NCBI GenBank assembly: GCA_963514095.1
Contig: OY741270.1
Coordinates: forward strand, 18,388,554-18,452,553
Direction of reading: 5' to 3'
From: Eutrigla gurnardus
Taxonomy: Eukaryota; Chordata; Actinopteri; Perciformes; Triglidae
DNA: 64,000 nucleotides
In this document: positions 1 through 13,815 of the stretch, piece after piece
Position numbering within the stretch: position 1 is the stretch's first letter
Layout: each line of letters begins with the position of its first letter
Notes under the pieces: generated by a model
Database searches by the model: none
Told to the model about the DNA's origin: nothing
The model's input: the letters and a program-made list of their open reading frames with translations, nothing else
Translations under genes and position numbers: made by a program

Positions 1-3000
1 GTCACCATCAATAACTTTGTACCTGCAGAAAGCAACACGGCGGCGAGAAAAGAAACTCCTGATGCAAGCTGAACATGAAAGGAATGAGTCAACACAACTG
101 AATGCACTTCAGCATAACACTGCATTTTTAGAAAGATTCTACTTTTTTCTTCTGCCAAACTTAATATAAATAATGGTCGAGGAAGTTTCCTTGTTTGTTA
201 CCAAAATGATTGGCTCGCTCTTGCCTGGGCTTTTATGCTGAGTCCTGAATAATAAATAAACTGATGAACTGTATCCGGCTGCTTTTTTGCCAGTCTGCCA
301 ACTGACTGGATGAAGCCGAGTGAACTGGTCCCCCCCCCCTAAAATATTTGCCTCTCATCCTTGGAAGGCAGCCAGAAGGCAGCAAAGTGAGCCTGGAATA
401 GAGTAAGGAGGGCAGAGGCAAGGTTTCTCATAAGTCCCTTAAGTGGGCTCAATGTGCACGCACTGATGCTACGGACGTTCATGAAGCATTAGCCTGATGG
501 CCTCCATCATCTGCACACTCTGAATCGAAATAAAGCCCGGAATCAGTCGTTCAAGGAGAAAGCTGGCTGAGAAGATGAAAATGTTGATCGTACAGCAGCA
601 AGCAAACTCTCAGTTAACACGCTTGAATAAGCATCACACTGTCATTGCCTGTCATTGATTTACTGTTAATCAAAAGGGACATATATTTTACTGAGTCATT
701 GTGTGACACTGTGATTGAGGGGGCTTAACAGTAATTGTCCCCCTGGATGAAGTTATGGTAGCCTAATAGTCTGAAATGATGGGTTTGTGACCGCAATGGG
801 TAAGAGTATTTGAGTCATCTGAAAGAGAGGGCACCCAGGACAGCAAAAGTATAACAGGAGAGTGGCATGCCACAGGGGACAAGTCCCGAATCTGCTGAAT
901 CATTTCCTAACTTATGTAATAGCACAACTGCTATTGGTGATGATGACACAACTTACAAGCTCAGGAGTCAGATTCCCAAATGTTCCAACACTTACTTTTG
1001 ATTAACTGTTTTAATAACCTTGTTGGAAGGTGTCGTTTTCCACCTTTTAAATTTCATTGTCACAATATGCTTATTTGTTTCAGTCTGGAGGTTTATGAAG
1101 TACTTTTACAATACTTTACTCTGGACAAACCTATCTTATGTAAGCAGACAGCAAAGTATTTTTGCTTTTCAGAGTCTAACATCATCACTGACTCATAGTC
1201 CATGCAACAAATGAAATATTACCATTTTAGGTTTTACATTTAAAATTCAAACAACAGTCTGTATTTCATGAATTGTATGGCCTCACCTGTCAGAGACAGC
1301 TGCCATTATGGTAGCCCTGTTAGTCAGAGGTGTACTTAATGTGATTACATGTTACAGAAGCATTACTACTTTGACTTTTGCCGTGACTCAGGATTTGGCT
1401 GTACCAGCTGCTAGAAAGCTAGTTTAGCTAGCAAAAGATATTTAATGTGTAAGTTTGTTAGCAAGAAACATCTGTAATTCAGTCCAACAAAAGCAATCAA
1501 CTAGGCCAAACAAGATATCAAGATATACTGCCGATACTTGTAGATATGGCTTTGATTAATTTATATATGTTTTATTAGTAGGGAATGGATATAATAAGTA
1601 TTACAGTGTTTTAATAAGAGTTACATCAACTGGGAGGACTGGAATGGGATCTTTGCAGCAGTAAAAAACTATGGGTCATGGGATTTCGCTAGTACCAAAG
1701 AATGGATCATGTAGAACTCCCCTCAAAAAACAAGACAATAGCATCACAGCTCTCATTACTGACCAAATGTACAGATGACCTGCCAACTTTTCTGAATCTG
1801 ACCAAGCATCTCCTGTAGTTTCTCATAATATTTAGCAAATGTAGTGATATAAATCTCCATTTAGTATACAATAATGTTACACTAGGCTGTTACAAACTGC
1901 TGTTGCATGGCTTTCACACTGGTGTCAGAAATGGGGGGAGTAGACTTAATCTTTTCATACCTTTTTTATTTTTTCAAGATTTGATAAATTATTATTCCAC
2001 GATGCACCAAACTGGTAGACCAAGCAGCTCTAGCTTATCTCAAAGTAAATCAGCATGTCTTGAGCATTGCCTGCCTTTGACTTTTCCCCCATGATGCAAT
2101 GCTGCAGGAATGTTCCCTCTTGTGTGAGGAATGCAGCAGGAGGCTATAGGATGGCGTCTGTCTCAAATACTTCTTTTCTTCCTTTTCTCACTGTCGGGCT
2201 ATATGCTCCAGAAATCTTCAAATGAATGCCACCACTCTGTGGGCCTTGTGCCTGTGCTTGAAAAAGGTCTTTCACTGTCTCCCACTCTTGTTTCCTCTTT
2301 GGTCATTGTGACATTTGTATCATAGCCTCACTCATTGTTGTGTGGATTGTGTAAATTCCAGTCAAATCTGAGTCCTGACTGGTGATATCATTGGCTTTCT
2401 CACATTTCTTAAAATGTAAATATAAATACCTCCTTAGTGGGTTTGTTTGCTTCCTTGTTTAATTAAGATTTCCCTCATGCTCATTTCCCATTAGCCAACA
2501 CATTCAGAGAAACCCACTCAAATTGATTTCCATTGTAGCGATGCCAAATAAAGCAATGATGACTCTACAGTCTGATGATATTTTCTTATTGGTGTGCTAT
2601 AATAATGTAGCTGCCTATTCCCATTCTTTGCATCACATATCATTTTTATATATAGAGCATGCATGTGACCTTGTTAAGAAAGGACACTTGAGCAGAGAAT
2701 AACTTACTATATTTGCCTGCTGTAGTAAAGTCAGATTTTTCTGCATCACTCTTCCAACATATTCAGTACATGACATGGCAGATGCATCAAAATTCACACC
2801 CATGAACAAAATGTGCAGTTATTGATTTTGCTCTGTGTGACAAACTGGGTTTTATGTCAGCAACCGAAGCGCCTTCAGCAAGAAAAGTACCACCAATCTG
2901 TTCTAATCCAATTCTGTAACTCACCTGAGTGCAGCTGTGATTGACCTGCACGCAGGTGAAAACACATTTATCACACGGTGAAGTCGTTATAGCCCTCCCC

Positions 3001-4817
3001 ATGTTAATTATGATTTTGTGACATATCTCTGTCCTCCAAGAAACCTTTAAAATCTAAAAAAATATCCTCACAGTACTAATGCGACAAGTACGCCAGCTGT
3101 AGGTTATATCTCAGTGCTTTCTCCTTGCTGTTCGTTTCATTATTAATGAGAGAGAGTGAGGGAATAGCACCATGTATCATATTCAGAGAGAAAGGCGAGG
3201 GCCCACGGGGAGAGCATCACGCAACAGGAAGCACTGCAAACTTAAGGGAAAAGGTCCTGGGAGAGGTTTTCGGTAAATAACGGTATTCAGTTTGACTTCA
3301 TGAAAAACATTTCCAGACGGTCGATGCATGGCAGGCAAAACAAGATGGTTTACTGGTGTAGTTCTCCCTTCTTCCTGGCTGCATAGTCATGCTGTCCTTT
3401 TTAAGCTCCTGTGCAGTCATCGGGTCCTTGTGGTTTGTAATGATGCACATTGGCATGTGGTTGCCATTTTCAAAACCATTAACCTTTTCGATGAAGCCCT
3501 CCATGGATGTTGGTGTGTGAATGCATGCGTTTGTTGGTGTTGGGATTTAAAAATTGGTATCTTGATTGTACTGTAAACATCATTTTTATTTTTGGGTAGG
3601 TCTAAGCTTGAAAGATTTTCAGTTGTTTCGTTTGCATTGTTTGCTGCTTTTGCGATAGTGTCTCTTACCTACCTCGTGTTTTGTAGCTGTATATGTGCTT
3701 CACGCAGCGGCAGAGTGATTTGCTGCGCTGTGCTGTTTCCCCCCTCACTGTGGGGGAGCATGGTGGGAGATAATGACATAAATCCTCTACCAGGACCAGC
3801 CTCTCTAATTACACTCACTCTTCTTTGCAGCTTTCACACTATAAAGAACCATTTGTTAACTCCACTTGTCAGGATTTATGCCATTTTTTTTTATATCATG
3901 TTACCTTCCCCTTGTTGAAAATGTGTGAATTTATATCACACATGCCTTGTGTTTGCTCATTAATCAACAGAACACCATGGCAAATGGTAGAGCAATCTGT
4001 TGTTAAGCTGACCTATACAATGCCCTACTTACCTGATTTTTATTTTTGTCCCTACAGATTGGAAGTATGTTGCTGTATTACGCTGCCTTCATTTTAGTGC
4101 TGCTTTGCCTTGATGAGTGGCCCTTCTACATCACTATGTCTCGGTTTTTAACTTCAATTCTAGCTGAATTGAATAATCCATTTAAAGTCTTTTAGATCAC
4201 ATCCCCGGTCATATGGTCAAAATGGAAATAAACAATTCGTTCATATGTTTATTTTAAAATCCACTATTTTTCTTTCTGGAAACTAAATATGACGAATGTT
4301 TACATCAGCTAGGACCAACCAATGTCCATCAATCAATGTGCAATGTGAAATGCGTCATAGTACAGAAGCTTGATACTCTTGAAATTACGTTTCAACTGGA
4401 CTTTAAAGCACAAGGTTACTAAGAGTGACATTTACTGTTGGTTATAGTTGGTGAAATTATGCTACACCTGTGGACTCCAATGCACTGTAGTAGAACAGTA
4501 TTGCTGCACATAATTAGTAATGAACGTGTTGTCCACAGTTAGAAAAACATCAAGCTGGTTTTCTGGAGACTGCAGCTGTCCATGCCTGACAATGTTTATT
4601 ATCCCAAACACTACACATGGAAACTATTGTAATGAATAAACACATGATGTTATTCACTGTTTATTGTTGCCAGATTTCCTCAATGCATGATGTCAGTTTA
4701 GCATTTTTAATGTTTAGTGTTGTTTTCTGTGCATTGCTTCGTCTGGATTGTTTCTCATAAACAGCTGTACCGGTATGGAAAATGACCTCCTTGTGTCTCT
4801 TTGTGTTTTCTGTGCAG
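1..4817 (+). other. zfyve28: zfyve28 intron 1 (3' part), no gene seen
   Basis: The first coding sequence on this side starts at 4818 in phase 0 after a TGTGCAG acceptor. Family members begin with about 13 residues from a short first exon. No matching ATG exon with a GT donor is visible in 1-4817, so exon 1 is inferred to lie to the left of the window. The stretch is AT-rich and has a short C run near 331-340. The open frames here are short, have no family resemblance and lack plausible splice context. I see no RNA gene. Confidence 0.7.
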
Positions 4818-7800
4818 AGAACGGATCCCCAGCTCCTGGCCCAGTTCTACTACGCCGATGAAGAGCTGAATCAGGTGGCCACTGAGCTGGACGGGCTTGA
4901 CGGCAGGAAGGACCCTCAGAGATGTACCCTGTTGGTCAACCAGTTCCGCTCTTGTCAGGTCAGCAGGGAGAAACCAATAAAGTCATCATATTTCTGTATT
5001 TATCATATCACGAGGAATTCAATTTAGCCTTGAATTTCCATTATTTAATTAATTCATCATAAGTTTTGTAAAAATAGCACTGGAGTTGGAATGGAGTTAA
5101 AGGATAGGTTCACAGTATTTAAAGGCAGGTGCTCATAAGAAACATTGACACAGGTTTTTGCTTGTTGTAATCATTCCCCCTTTTAATACTGGCCGATGGA
5201 TATCCCTTCCCTATGTGCTTTCAATGGAATTGATGCGGGGGAATATATCCACTACTCCTCTTTTTGGGCAGAAATGTATTCAAAACTATATCTGAAGCTA
5301 CTATAAGGCTTCAGCGATCTGAATTAGACAAACCAAGTGGGTATCTTCCAAAGTTACTCTTTTTAATATCACAATCCCTTTACGTTTCCAACTGCAGTGA
5401 AAGGATAGTAACAAAAATAGAACATTTTAGGAAAATGACCTGAAAGAAGATTTCTATGTTTTATGTGTCTTAGGTCAAACTTTGAATACATTTCTGCATG
5501 GAAGGAGGACTGTGGACTTTGTCCTCCATCACTTAAGACTATAAACAGGTGGAATGATTACAGCAAGCAAAACCTGTTTTACCTGTACCTGTCCTGTGTT
5601 TATTTTAAATACATTTTGTTTACATAATCACCTGAATGGACCTTTGGGTTTGGCCTTGAATATATAAAAATAGACACCACCCCCTTCTGGATAAAAGCAT
5701 AATCTGAGTGTTGCCTTACTACACATTGCCTGGCTGGGTTCTTTCATCGAGCAGTTTTTCTGATAAGATGAGATAAGTAGACTTTGTTTGGACAGGGCTG
5801 TGTGTCATGTGGGTTATTAGTAAATGGTTACAAGAGCGGCTTCTTTGGGTAAGAGGCATTTTATAACTGTTTGATTGAGGTAACTGTGTTTAGAACAAGA
5901 ATTACTATTATTATTTAGTTTTTACTCTATGATTAAACAAGTTATGGTATGTCGTGATACAGGTTGGTTCAGGTCTTTATGTGGTCAGGGCTGAGAGGGA
6001 TTAGAACGTGGTGTTGTGCATTAGTGATGGCTGCCGTGCTGCGTCATGCTGAGACAGCTGGAGGTGGTAGAGGGAGGTCGTCATCCGGCCCATTGTGCCT
6101 TAGCCTCCTTCCACCGCCGCAGCACACGGGAGAACCACTTAATAAGGTCATCACTTGATCCCCGACTGTTCTGTCTCTCTCCCCTCTGCCAATCTGTCAC
6201 CATGTTTTTATTCGGTATATCTTTGCAGTCTCTTTCTCTTGTCATTGTACCGATACTCTTCATCGTCTTTCTTTGTTTCTTACTTCGTCTTTTTAAAATC
6301 CGTCCTGTTATCATCCCATATTGATCGAGCAGAAGCAGATGAACGACTAACTCTTGTTAGGATGCGTCTCCACATCAAATTAGTCTCTGATTGTGTCACC
6401 CCACAAGTTGCAGTGAAAATGTTTAATGAAAAACTCACGTGTGTGTTCAGAGAAGCGTCTTTACAGTGGCGTGCCTCGTCAAGGGTTGTAGAGAGCGAAT
6501 TAAGCAGTATGATACCCCACTGCCCAGAGGCCCCAAGAATAGAAGGCATGTGCACTCAAGCCAAAACTTGCACTTGAACCTGGCACTGCTGCTATCGGCT
6601 CTTATTCATGGCCCTCCGTGGGGGTCACTGGCATGCTCCTCGTATAATGTTGGCACGGCTGTTCTTACACCGTGCTCTGCTGGAACAGGCGAGTGAGAAT
6701 GTGTGTGTGTGAGATGGGCAAAGATTGAGTAAGGTAGCGTAACGCACGAGACAGTGGAAGAGAATAGGTCAGGGATGATGAAAGGAGTGAGAGCTAGTCT
6801 TTTTCAGACACAGGTATCGCGTCAGAGTCGCTACCTCTTGATGATTTGAAACCAACGGCGGTAAAGGTTATCATTGGTGTCCCTTGCTGGGAGATGCTCA
6901 CAGTCAGTGGGGTGGCACTCAGGCCGGGCCAAGACACACACACGCAGCACGCAGCCATAAAGGACCCAGTGGTTAAGCTTTCTTTCTCAAAGCTTTTTAA
7001 TCTTTCTCCTCGGGCCAACAGCAAAAGACGCAGTGCTGTGCCTGACAAGATTACAGTGCACAGTGCAACTGCGGTTGAGTGAAAGGCTCATTGTAAGTCA
7101 TTGTTATGGCTGTTGTACATGCCAGCGGCACATAAGCTCTTGATTAGCTCTTGCTGTGTGACACTGCGTTTTCGCTACTAGAATTATGGGCTTTGGTTTC
7201 ATGTTTTTATTGAGGGAGAATGTAACTGCAAGGGCCATAATGGCCTCATGAACGTGTCAAATTGTTTCCATTCACTTCCTAATCAATGGTCGTTAAACGC
7301 TGCAATAAAATGACCTTCTTGAAAGAGATGAAGCCTGGATTATTAACCAACGTTAGTCGCTCAATGTAAACACTGAGAAAATAGTTTTTCCCATTATCAA
7401 TGGCTCATGTTTATCCCTCCGACTCGTTTGCTCAATTTTATTTCCTGTCACTCTTGTGCTCATCTGCAGGACAGTGTGTTGAACATTATCAATCAGATCA
7501 TGGATGAATGTATTCCCAACGACCGGGCCAACAGAGACTTCAGTGTCAAGTTCCCAGAGGAGATTCGCCATGACAACTTGGCAGGGCAGCTGTGGTTTGG
7601 GGCTGAGGTAGTATATTCCCTCCAGTATCAGTCCAGAAGAAAACAACCTTGCACAAATCCTACACGTGCATTAAATATTGTATTTCTCATTTACAAAAGT
7701 GGTGTTTCTTGGTGTGCTAATAAACATAATTTGAGTTTAACTTCTGCACAAGGGGAGATGATTAATAATGTACATGTTCCTGTGCAGTGTTTGGCCGCAG

Positions 7801-10800
7801 GCTCCATCATCATGAACCGGGAGATTGAGAGTATAGCAATGAGGCCCCTGGCTAAGGACCTTACACGCAGCTTGGAGGAGGTACGCAACATCACCAGAGA
7901 CCAGGCCCTGAGAGACCTCAACTTGTACACAGACCGCATGAAGGACGCATTGCGACATTTCGACAACCTTTTTGCTGAGTTTGAGCTCAGGTAAATTAAT
8001 TGCCATTATTGGCAATCAGCAATAGCAACAAGATGAATTTGTCTCCTCTCAAAGATTTTTGGGTGCAAGTTTGACAAAAAACATTCTCATTCCATTTCCC
8101 CCTCTTCTATTGCCAGTTACGTGTCAGCCATGGTGCCTGTTAAGTCTCCCAAAGAATACTATGTACAGCAGGAGGTGATTGTGCTCTTCTGTGAGACTGT
8201 GGAGAGGTGAGTTTACCGAAGAACGTTTGAATCAGAATAAGAATTACTACCTATGGAGAACTACTGACTTCACCCTTGCATTTCATTTAAGCAGAGTGAC
8301 TTTCTGTGGAGATGATTTTGATATCATGTGCTTTTTGCCCATCTTCTGTTGTACCAGGGCCCTAAAGATGGGCTATCTCTCACAAGACATGATCGATGAC
8401 TACGAACCTGCATTGATGTTTACAATTCCCAGACTAGCCATTGTGTGGTAAGTGTTTCCTTACATTCTGCCTCCAACTTCCTTGTTTTCTACCTTCTCCT
8501 GCCGTCTTATAGAATTATAAACATATTTTTAGTGGCCTGGTTGTGTATTCAGAGGGACCTCTCGACCTAGACCGAAAATCAGAGGACATGTCTGACCTCT
8601 TCCGGCCCTTTCGCACTTTATTGAAGAAAATACGGTACAGTCTATGAATATTTAACATTACAAAAAATACATTTTTATCTTCCAAATTATTATTATTATT
8701 TTTTTTTTGCTATCTCTATGTCACAACTATCATATGACGCTTTTGCAGAGACCTTCTTCAGACCCTGACAGATGAGGAGTTGTTGACACTGGAAAAGAAC
8801 CTTTGTATCACTCAGGATGGGGATTTGCCCATAGACCAGGAGCAGGCCAGGGAGAGCTCGCCAACTCCAGTCCAAGAGGATCCGTCATCCTGCAGCCTCA
8901 CTGATGACACCTCCAAAGGGGAGAGTGAGGGGGAGCAGGATCAGGAGCAGCAGGCTCTGTTTGTTTGTCCCGACCAGGAGGAGGAGCTGGCAGAAGTGGA
9001 AAAGGGCTGGGAGGAGGTGGAAATGGGAGGGGAGGAGCAGGAGCAGGGCCTACTGTGTGAGGAGGCAGAGGAAGCTGAGTTGGCCTGTTCCATGCAGTAT
9101 GATGAGGAGGAACTAGAGCAGCTCAACATGATGGTGTACCGCGTGGGGGACGAGATGTCCACCCTTCTGTCGCCTCCCAGCCAGGGTCAGTCCCCAGCAC
9201 ACAATCCCCACAGAGGGGAGGCAGGAGGCTCCAGTGGGGCTTCCAGCACTGAGGCCTCTCCCCGCAGGTTACTGATTGGCCGGGGAAGGATAGGCATCTA
9301 TTTAGAGGAGGAGGACAAGGTCTTCTTCATGGAGGACCTGGATGCAGCAGGAGACGGCATCACCAGCATTTCAAGAGAGGCCTGTCGTTGTATCACCTCT
9401 CCTTCCAAAGAACCAGAGTCTGCTCGTCCTGCGCAGCACAAGCCAGGAACACAGCCAGACTCTGCCATGAACGGTTGGTACTCTGAGGCCCAGTCAGAGC
9501 AGCCATGTCCACAGCCACGCAGCCAGAACACACACTATACTAATACAAAGCGCCCTCCTTGCACTTCCGCCCCTGGCTCTGAATCTCTGCCTTACACCAA
9601 TGGGTGGGAGATGGGTTTGGAGGGGACAGCGTCTGAAACCGCTGAGGTCATCGCCCACCGCATGGGTGGGATGAAGCTGTCTGCCACGGTCATCTTTAAC
9701 CCCCGCTCCCCCAGCTTGACTGAGCTGGCCGTGGACAAGCTGCTCCTGCCACGGCCCGCTCCACCTGAGATTGAGCCCTGCAGCCCTCTGGTGGCCACTC
9801 ACTGCCTGCTCAACTCCTGTGTCTGCTGTGGGAGCTGTGAGGATGGCCATGAGGATGCCATCACCACAGAGACCACTGGACTCGGGTTAAGCCTCGCCCT
9901 GGGATTGGACAACCACTGTAAATCGGCAGCCCACAACACTATCATCCAGTCTTCTGCTTGCTGGCTGCCCCCGCGAGGTCACGAGCCTCACAGTAAGGGC
10001 GACCTCAACCAGTTGACCTCGCCTGCTTCCCGCTGCTCTGCAGAGACACTGGAAGAGGATTCAAACTCCCAGCTCTGTGAGAAGTGCCTGATTGTGGCTT
10101 CAGGGCCAGGGCATCAAGCTCGGGACAGTGGCTCCTGTGGAGGGGATGGACCCTCCCCTTGCAACCATCAGCTGGAGAATGAAAAGAGGCAGCAGGCCAG
10201 TGGATTCGAACAGAGAGACAAGGAGATGGATAAAGACAAGCCTGGAACTAAATACTCAAAGAGGGACACCAAAGAGGACAACAGGAGGACATCCAGGTGT
10301 GCTGTAATTTCTATGACTCCCTTTTAGACTTTTGATTTATTTCTGGAACGTATGATCGCTACACAACACACACATCAGCATAAATATCTGCTTTGTTTTA
10401 CCATATTTCATAAAGTTACTCTGTTGCTTTCATCCATTGTCTATCATTTTGCACGTTGCCTTATGTTGCCTCAGTTATATACCTGTGTGTTTGTTGTGCC
10501 ATTCAGTTTGTATATACATTATTCTTTACTACTTTTGTTTCTCATTTTTCCACTATGTATTTGGTTGTTTTTAGTTCTCAGAGCTCTCCCCTCAGCTCTG
10601 TGTCAGGTAGTGACTGTGAGAGTGTGTCGGTCACCACATGTACTCTGTCAAGCAGTGCATACTCTCCCAGGTAACTCATCACCCATGAAAGTATGTGTCA
10701 TTATTTTCATTTTGTGAATAATGTAGCTAGTGGGTTTGGTTTCTTTATGTTTATTCATCATTTTTAATTTGAAGATTAAGATCAATGGATGAAATATGAA

Positions 10801-12055
10801 TTGAATCCATCTCCTCTCCTTCCAGCCCTGTCAGCAGTCTGACCCCCAGTTCAGGGATGTCAGAAGACCTGGACCATCAGGAGATCCAACTGGCCCTCCA
10901 AAACGCCAAGTTGGCCGCCAGGAACAAGATCCGATCGCGTTTCCACAGCAGCGGCGACCTCATCCACCGTCTCTTTGTTTGTATATCAGGTAAAAGTTCC
11001 TTCGCTGTTAGTTGCACTCCCTCCGACTCTTTGTCTCTCTCCTGCTGACATCCATTATGTGTTCTGGTGTGATGCAGGTGTTGCTGATCAGCTGCAGACC
11101 AACTATGCTAGTGACCTTCGCAGCATCCTCAAGACTCTGTTTGAAGTCATGGCAAGCAAGTGTGAGGAGGGAGAGAACGATAACCAAAAGAAAGGTGAGG
11201 AGCAAGTGCATCGTCCCACATGAATACATTACAGACATAACTCAAAAGTCCCTTAGTACGACTAAACGTGGATCCAATTATCACAGTCATATTTTCTTAG
11301 CTCTGATGCTCAGAATATAAAATCTGCTTGTAAAGATTTAATATTTGTCTGTAAACTTTATCTGCACTGTAACTCTGCAGCAGGGCTTTTAACAATGATC
11401 AATCACATGCTACGCCGGTTTTAGTTTATTCTTCTATGGTGTCCAGCAGGGCCCGTTCTGCGTAGTGCCGTGCTGGAAGACTGTGCTCTCTGTCAGGAGA
11501 CCATTTCCTCATCTGAATTGGCAGCCAAGGCCCGGGAAGGCCAGTTCGAAGGTCAGAAAATCCACAAACAAACCCACTCAGAGTTGTTATGTTGGCATGT
11601 TGTTTTTCTCCCTTTTCTCTGTAGCAGACGTAGTAATGGTGAGAGGTCAACTTTGTTTGAACTGTTTCTGTTTGTGTAGACCCTCCAGACTGGGTCCCAG
11701 ATGAAGCCTGCAACTCTTGCATTGCATGCAAGGCTCCCTTCACTGTCATCCGCAGGAAGCATCACTGTAGAAGCTGTGGAAAGGTACAATAACTCTCAGT
11801 CTGACGGAGTCTAGGCGACAGAATTCTCGGTTTAATGTGTCGTTGATCAAACTTACGATTCATACATTGTGCGTCGCCATCATATGGATAGTAATTGAGG
11901 CATCATATGCTGTGTCATTTCAGATCTTCTGCTCTCGCTGTTCTTCCCATTCCGCTCCGTTGCCCCGGTATGGCCAGGTGAAGCCCGTCAGGGTTTGCAC
12001 ACATTGCTACATGTTTCATGTCACGCCCTTCTACAGCGACAAGGCCGGCATCTAA
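4818..12055 (+). CDS. zfyve28: Lateral signaling target protein 2 homolog (FYVE zinc-finger protein), exons 2-14, 5' partial
   Basis: Exons read from splice sites: 4818-4958, 7470-7607, 7788-7990, 8117-8206, 8358-8447, 8533-8634, 8749-10296, 10575-10670, 10826-10989, 11078-11194, 11447(or 11450)-11551, 11680-11783, 11924-12055. They join in frame to 1009 codons plus TAA, about 1022 aa with the missing first exon. This is longer than the human protein (about 890 aa as I recall), mostly through the large exon. The N-terminal block starts [19 protein letters not shown] and is very conserved in the Lst2 family. The lysine in FSVKFPEE (codon 7548-7550) lines up with human Lys87, a reported monoubiquitination site. 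Exon 8749-10296 encodes a long acidic, low-complexity linker with the conserved segment [18 protein letters not shown]. The C-terminus is a complete FYVE finger with [14 protein letters not shown] and RVCTHC. Known family role: a PI3P-binding endosomal protein that negatively regulates EGFR signalling. Confidence 0.95.
5098..5600. mobile_element. Long palindromic MITE in zfyve28 intron 2
   Basis: The two halves are inverted copies of each other. GCAGAAATGTATTCAAA at 5268-5284 has an exact reverse complement at 5481-5497. CAGGTTTTTGCTTGTTGTAATCATTCC-type sequence at 5151-5177 pairs with 5551-5576, with few mismatches. The start (AAAGGATAGGTTCACA) and internal phrases resemble a palindromic non-autonomous element I recall as widespread in teleosts. 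The outer part of the right arm looks lost or decayed, so the right edge is approximate. I cannot assign a superfamily. Confidence 0.75.
11443..11450 (+). other. zfyve28: Tandem NAGNAG splice acceptor of zfyve28
   Basis: The intron ends in CCAGCAG. The acceptor can be used after 11446 or after 11449. Both keep the reading frame and differ by a single codon (Ala present or absent) just before the FYVE-proximal exon. Confidence 0.6.
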
Positions 12056-13815
12056 CCCCAGATTGTCTCCGAAAGCACACAGTCCACCGCAACGAGCATA
12101 TGCAACGGACAGATCCAGGGCTGTATACAACGTAATGGTAGACATTGTACCTGCGAAACAAGGCTGCGGTGGGAGGCCTTTACAGGTGACAAAGCAGAGA
12201 GACGAGACAAGCTGATTCTACCAGTTTCTGTTGCTTCTGAGACTCTTGCAAACCAAGGGTTTGATTTCAGTGCCCAGCCAACACACAAAAATGATTCACA
12301 AATGCCTGCCTATAGAGGTGCAAGGGAACGAGGGCATACAGGCAATTATAGATTGTTGAACTGGCATCGTGCAACAGTCCAGCATTTTGCAGCACAAATT
12401 CAGAACAGGCCACCTTGTTTGTTTTGTTGCTTTAGGTGTAAATGAAAGGACTTGTGACATATTTTCTTATGCTTTAGCGAGCTTCCTACATTTGTGCCAG
12501 GGCTCCCATGGGACTCGGATTACTCAAAAGAATGTAAGTCATGATAATCATGTAAATAAGGATAATTCTGGCGATAGCTTCACAACAATGTCTTCAGTAA
12601 ACACTCGTTATTTGTATGGGAACTGGAAGGCAATCTTCACCAGGCTACCAGTCCCAGTAAAGCAAAAATGAAAAACGGACAGCTTTTATATTAAGATTCT
12701 TTCATGCTTTTAATGGCAATGAATGTGTAATTCTGTATCACCTTGTGAAATGGCATCTAGGTTCCAACAAGTTTGACCGTTCACCTCTTAATTCTTAATG
12801 GCAACGGGCTGTGCCCACCGCTTTTACAGTCGTACCATGGCATGTTACGTTTTTTTCTGGGGACGCCGCTGCACACTGAGAGGGATAAAAGGGATTCCCA
12901 AGTCATCACTGTCAGTTCTGGAAGGACCCCTAGTGGAGAGTGTACTTCTCTTCGCTCAGTGCTCTCATCACAATGTGTATATTTTTTTCTGAACCAGAGG
13001 CCTTCTTAGGTGCCGGCCTACAGACTCCGCCGATTATTGCCAGTTGATTTTTCTTCCTCACACTCGTCATTGTGCAATATTGGGACTACTAACTCCAATG
13101 GTCTTGCACTTTTTAATGACAAAACTATATTATAGTTATTTAAATTGTGCTTCTAAGCCATTTCTGAGACGATACGTTGTGCAGATTTGGGTTTTCACCA
13201 AACAGTTTTCACTAAATTCTATCCAGCTTTAGCTCTGGTTATACTGTCGGACAGGAACAGATATTTTGTTCCCAGACTGATCGTTTACACCAGACTTCCT
13301 TACTGCTCTTGACTCTGCTTCCATTGCAATGACCACATACAAAGTATCTTCCATGCTCATAATACACAGTCTGTACATCTGAATGGTCTAAAGTGGCCAA
13401 TCTATAAATATGGACCTTTGGGCAACGACGATTCGATATCACATCATGTCCATTCTGCTCTGATGTAAAGCAGTTTCTCAGGCATTACATAATCAAAATC
13501 ATCCACTAGTCTTGGATCAATCTTATTTTCATCAAAGGACATATAAATTCACTTTAAAAAAAAGCTATGTGTTTTCCTTTTATATAGAACAAAAATAATG
13601 TATGAAGCTATAATGACTTTTATGTAAGATACAAGGAATCATGCAGTAATACAAGGGCGGGGTATCCTATTATTGTTTCAGAGCTTGGTCTTATTTTGTA
13701 AAATTCCAGGACATTTCCATGATAAGAGCTGTGTAAAATATTCAACGAACAAATAATGTTATATAGTTTTAAATGCGATGTTTATTGAAATAAATTACTT
13801 TTTCCTCTTAATGTT
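12056..13815 (+). other. zfyve28: Probable zfyve28 3' UTR with poly(A) signal
   Basis: The sequence follows the TAA at 12053-12055. The first canonical AATAAA I noticed is at 13789-13794, followed by a T-rich stretch, so the transcript probably ends near 13815. No other gene is visible. An earlier non-canonical signal cannot be excluded. Confidence 0.5.

Noticed and set aside
3592..4097. Possible first exon of zfyve28 with hydrophobic frame
   Set aside because: The sequence does not resemble the conserved N-terminus of the family, and the frame has no donor in the required phase.
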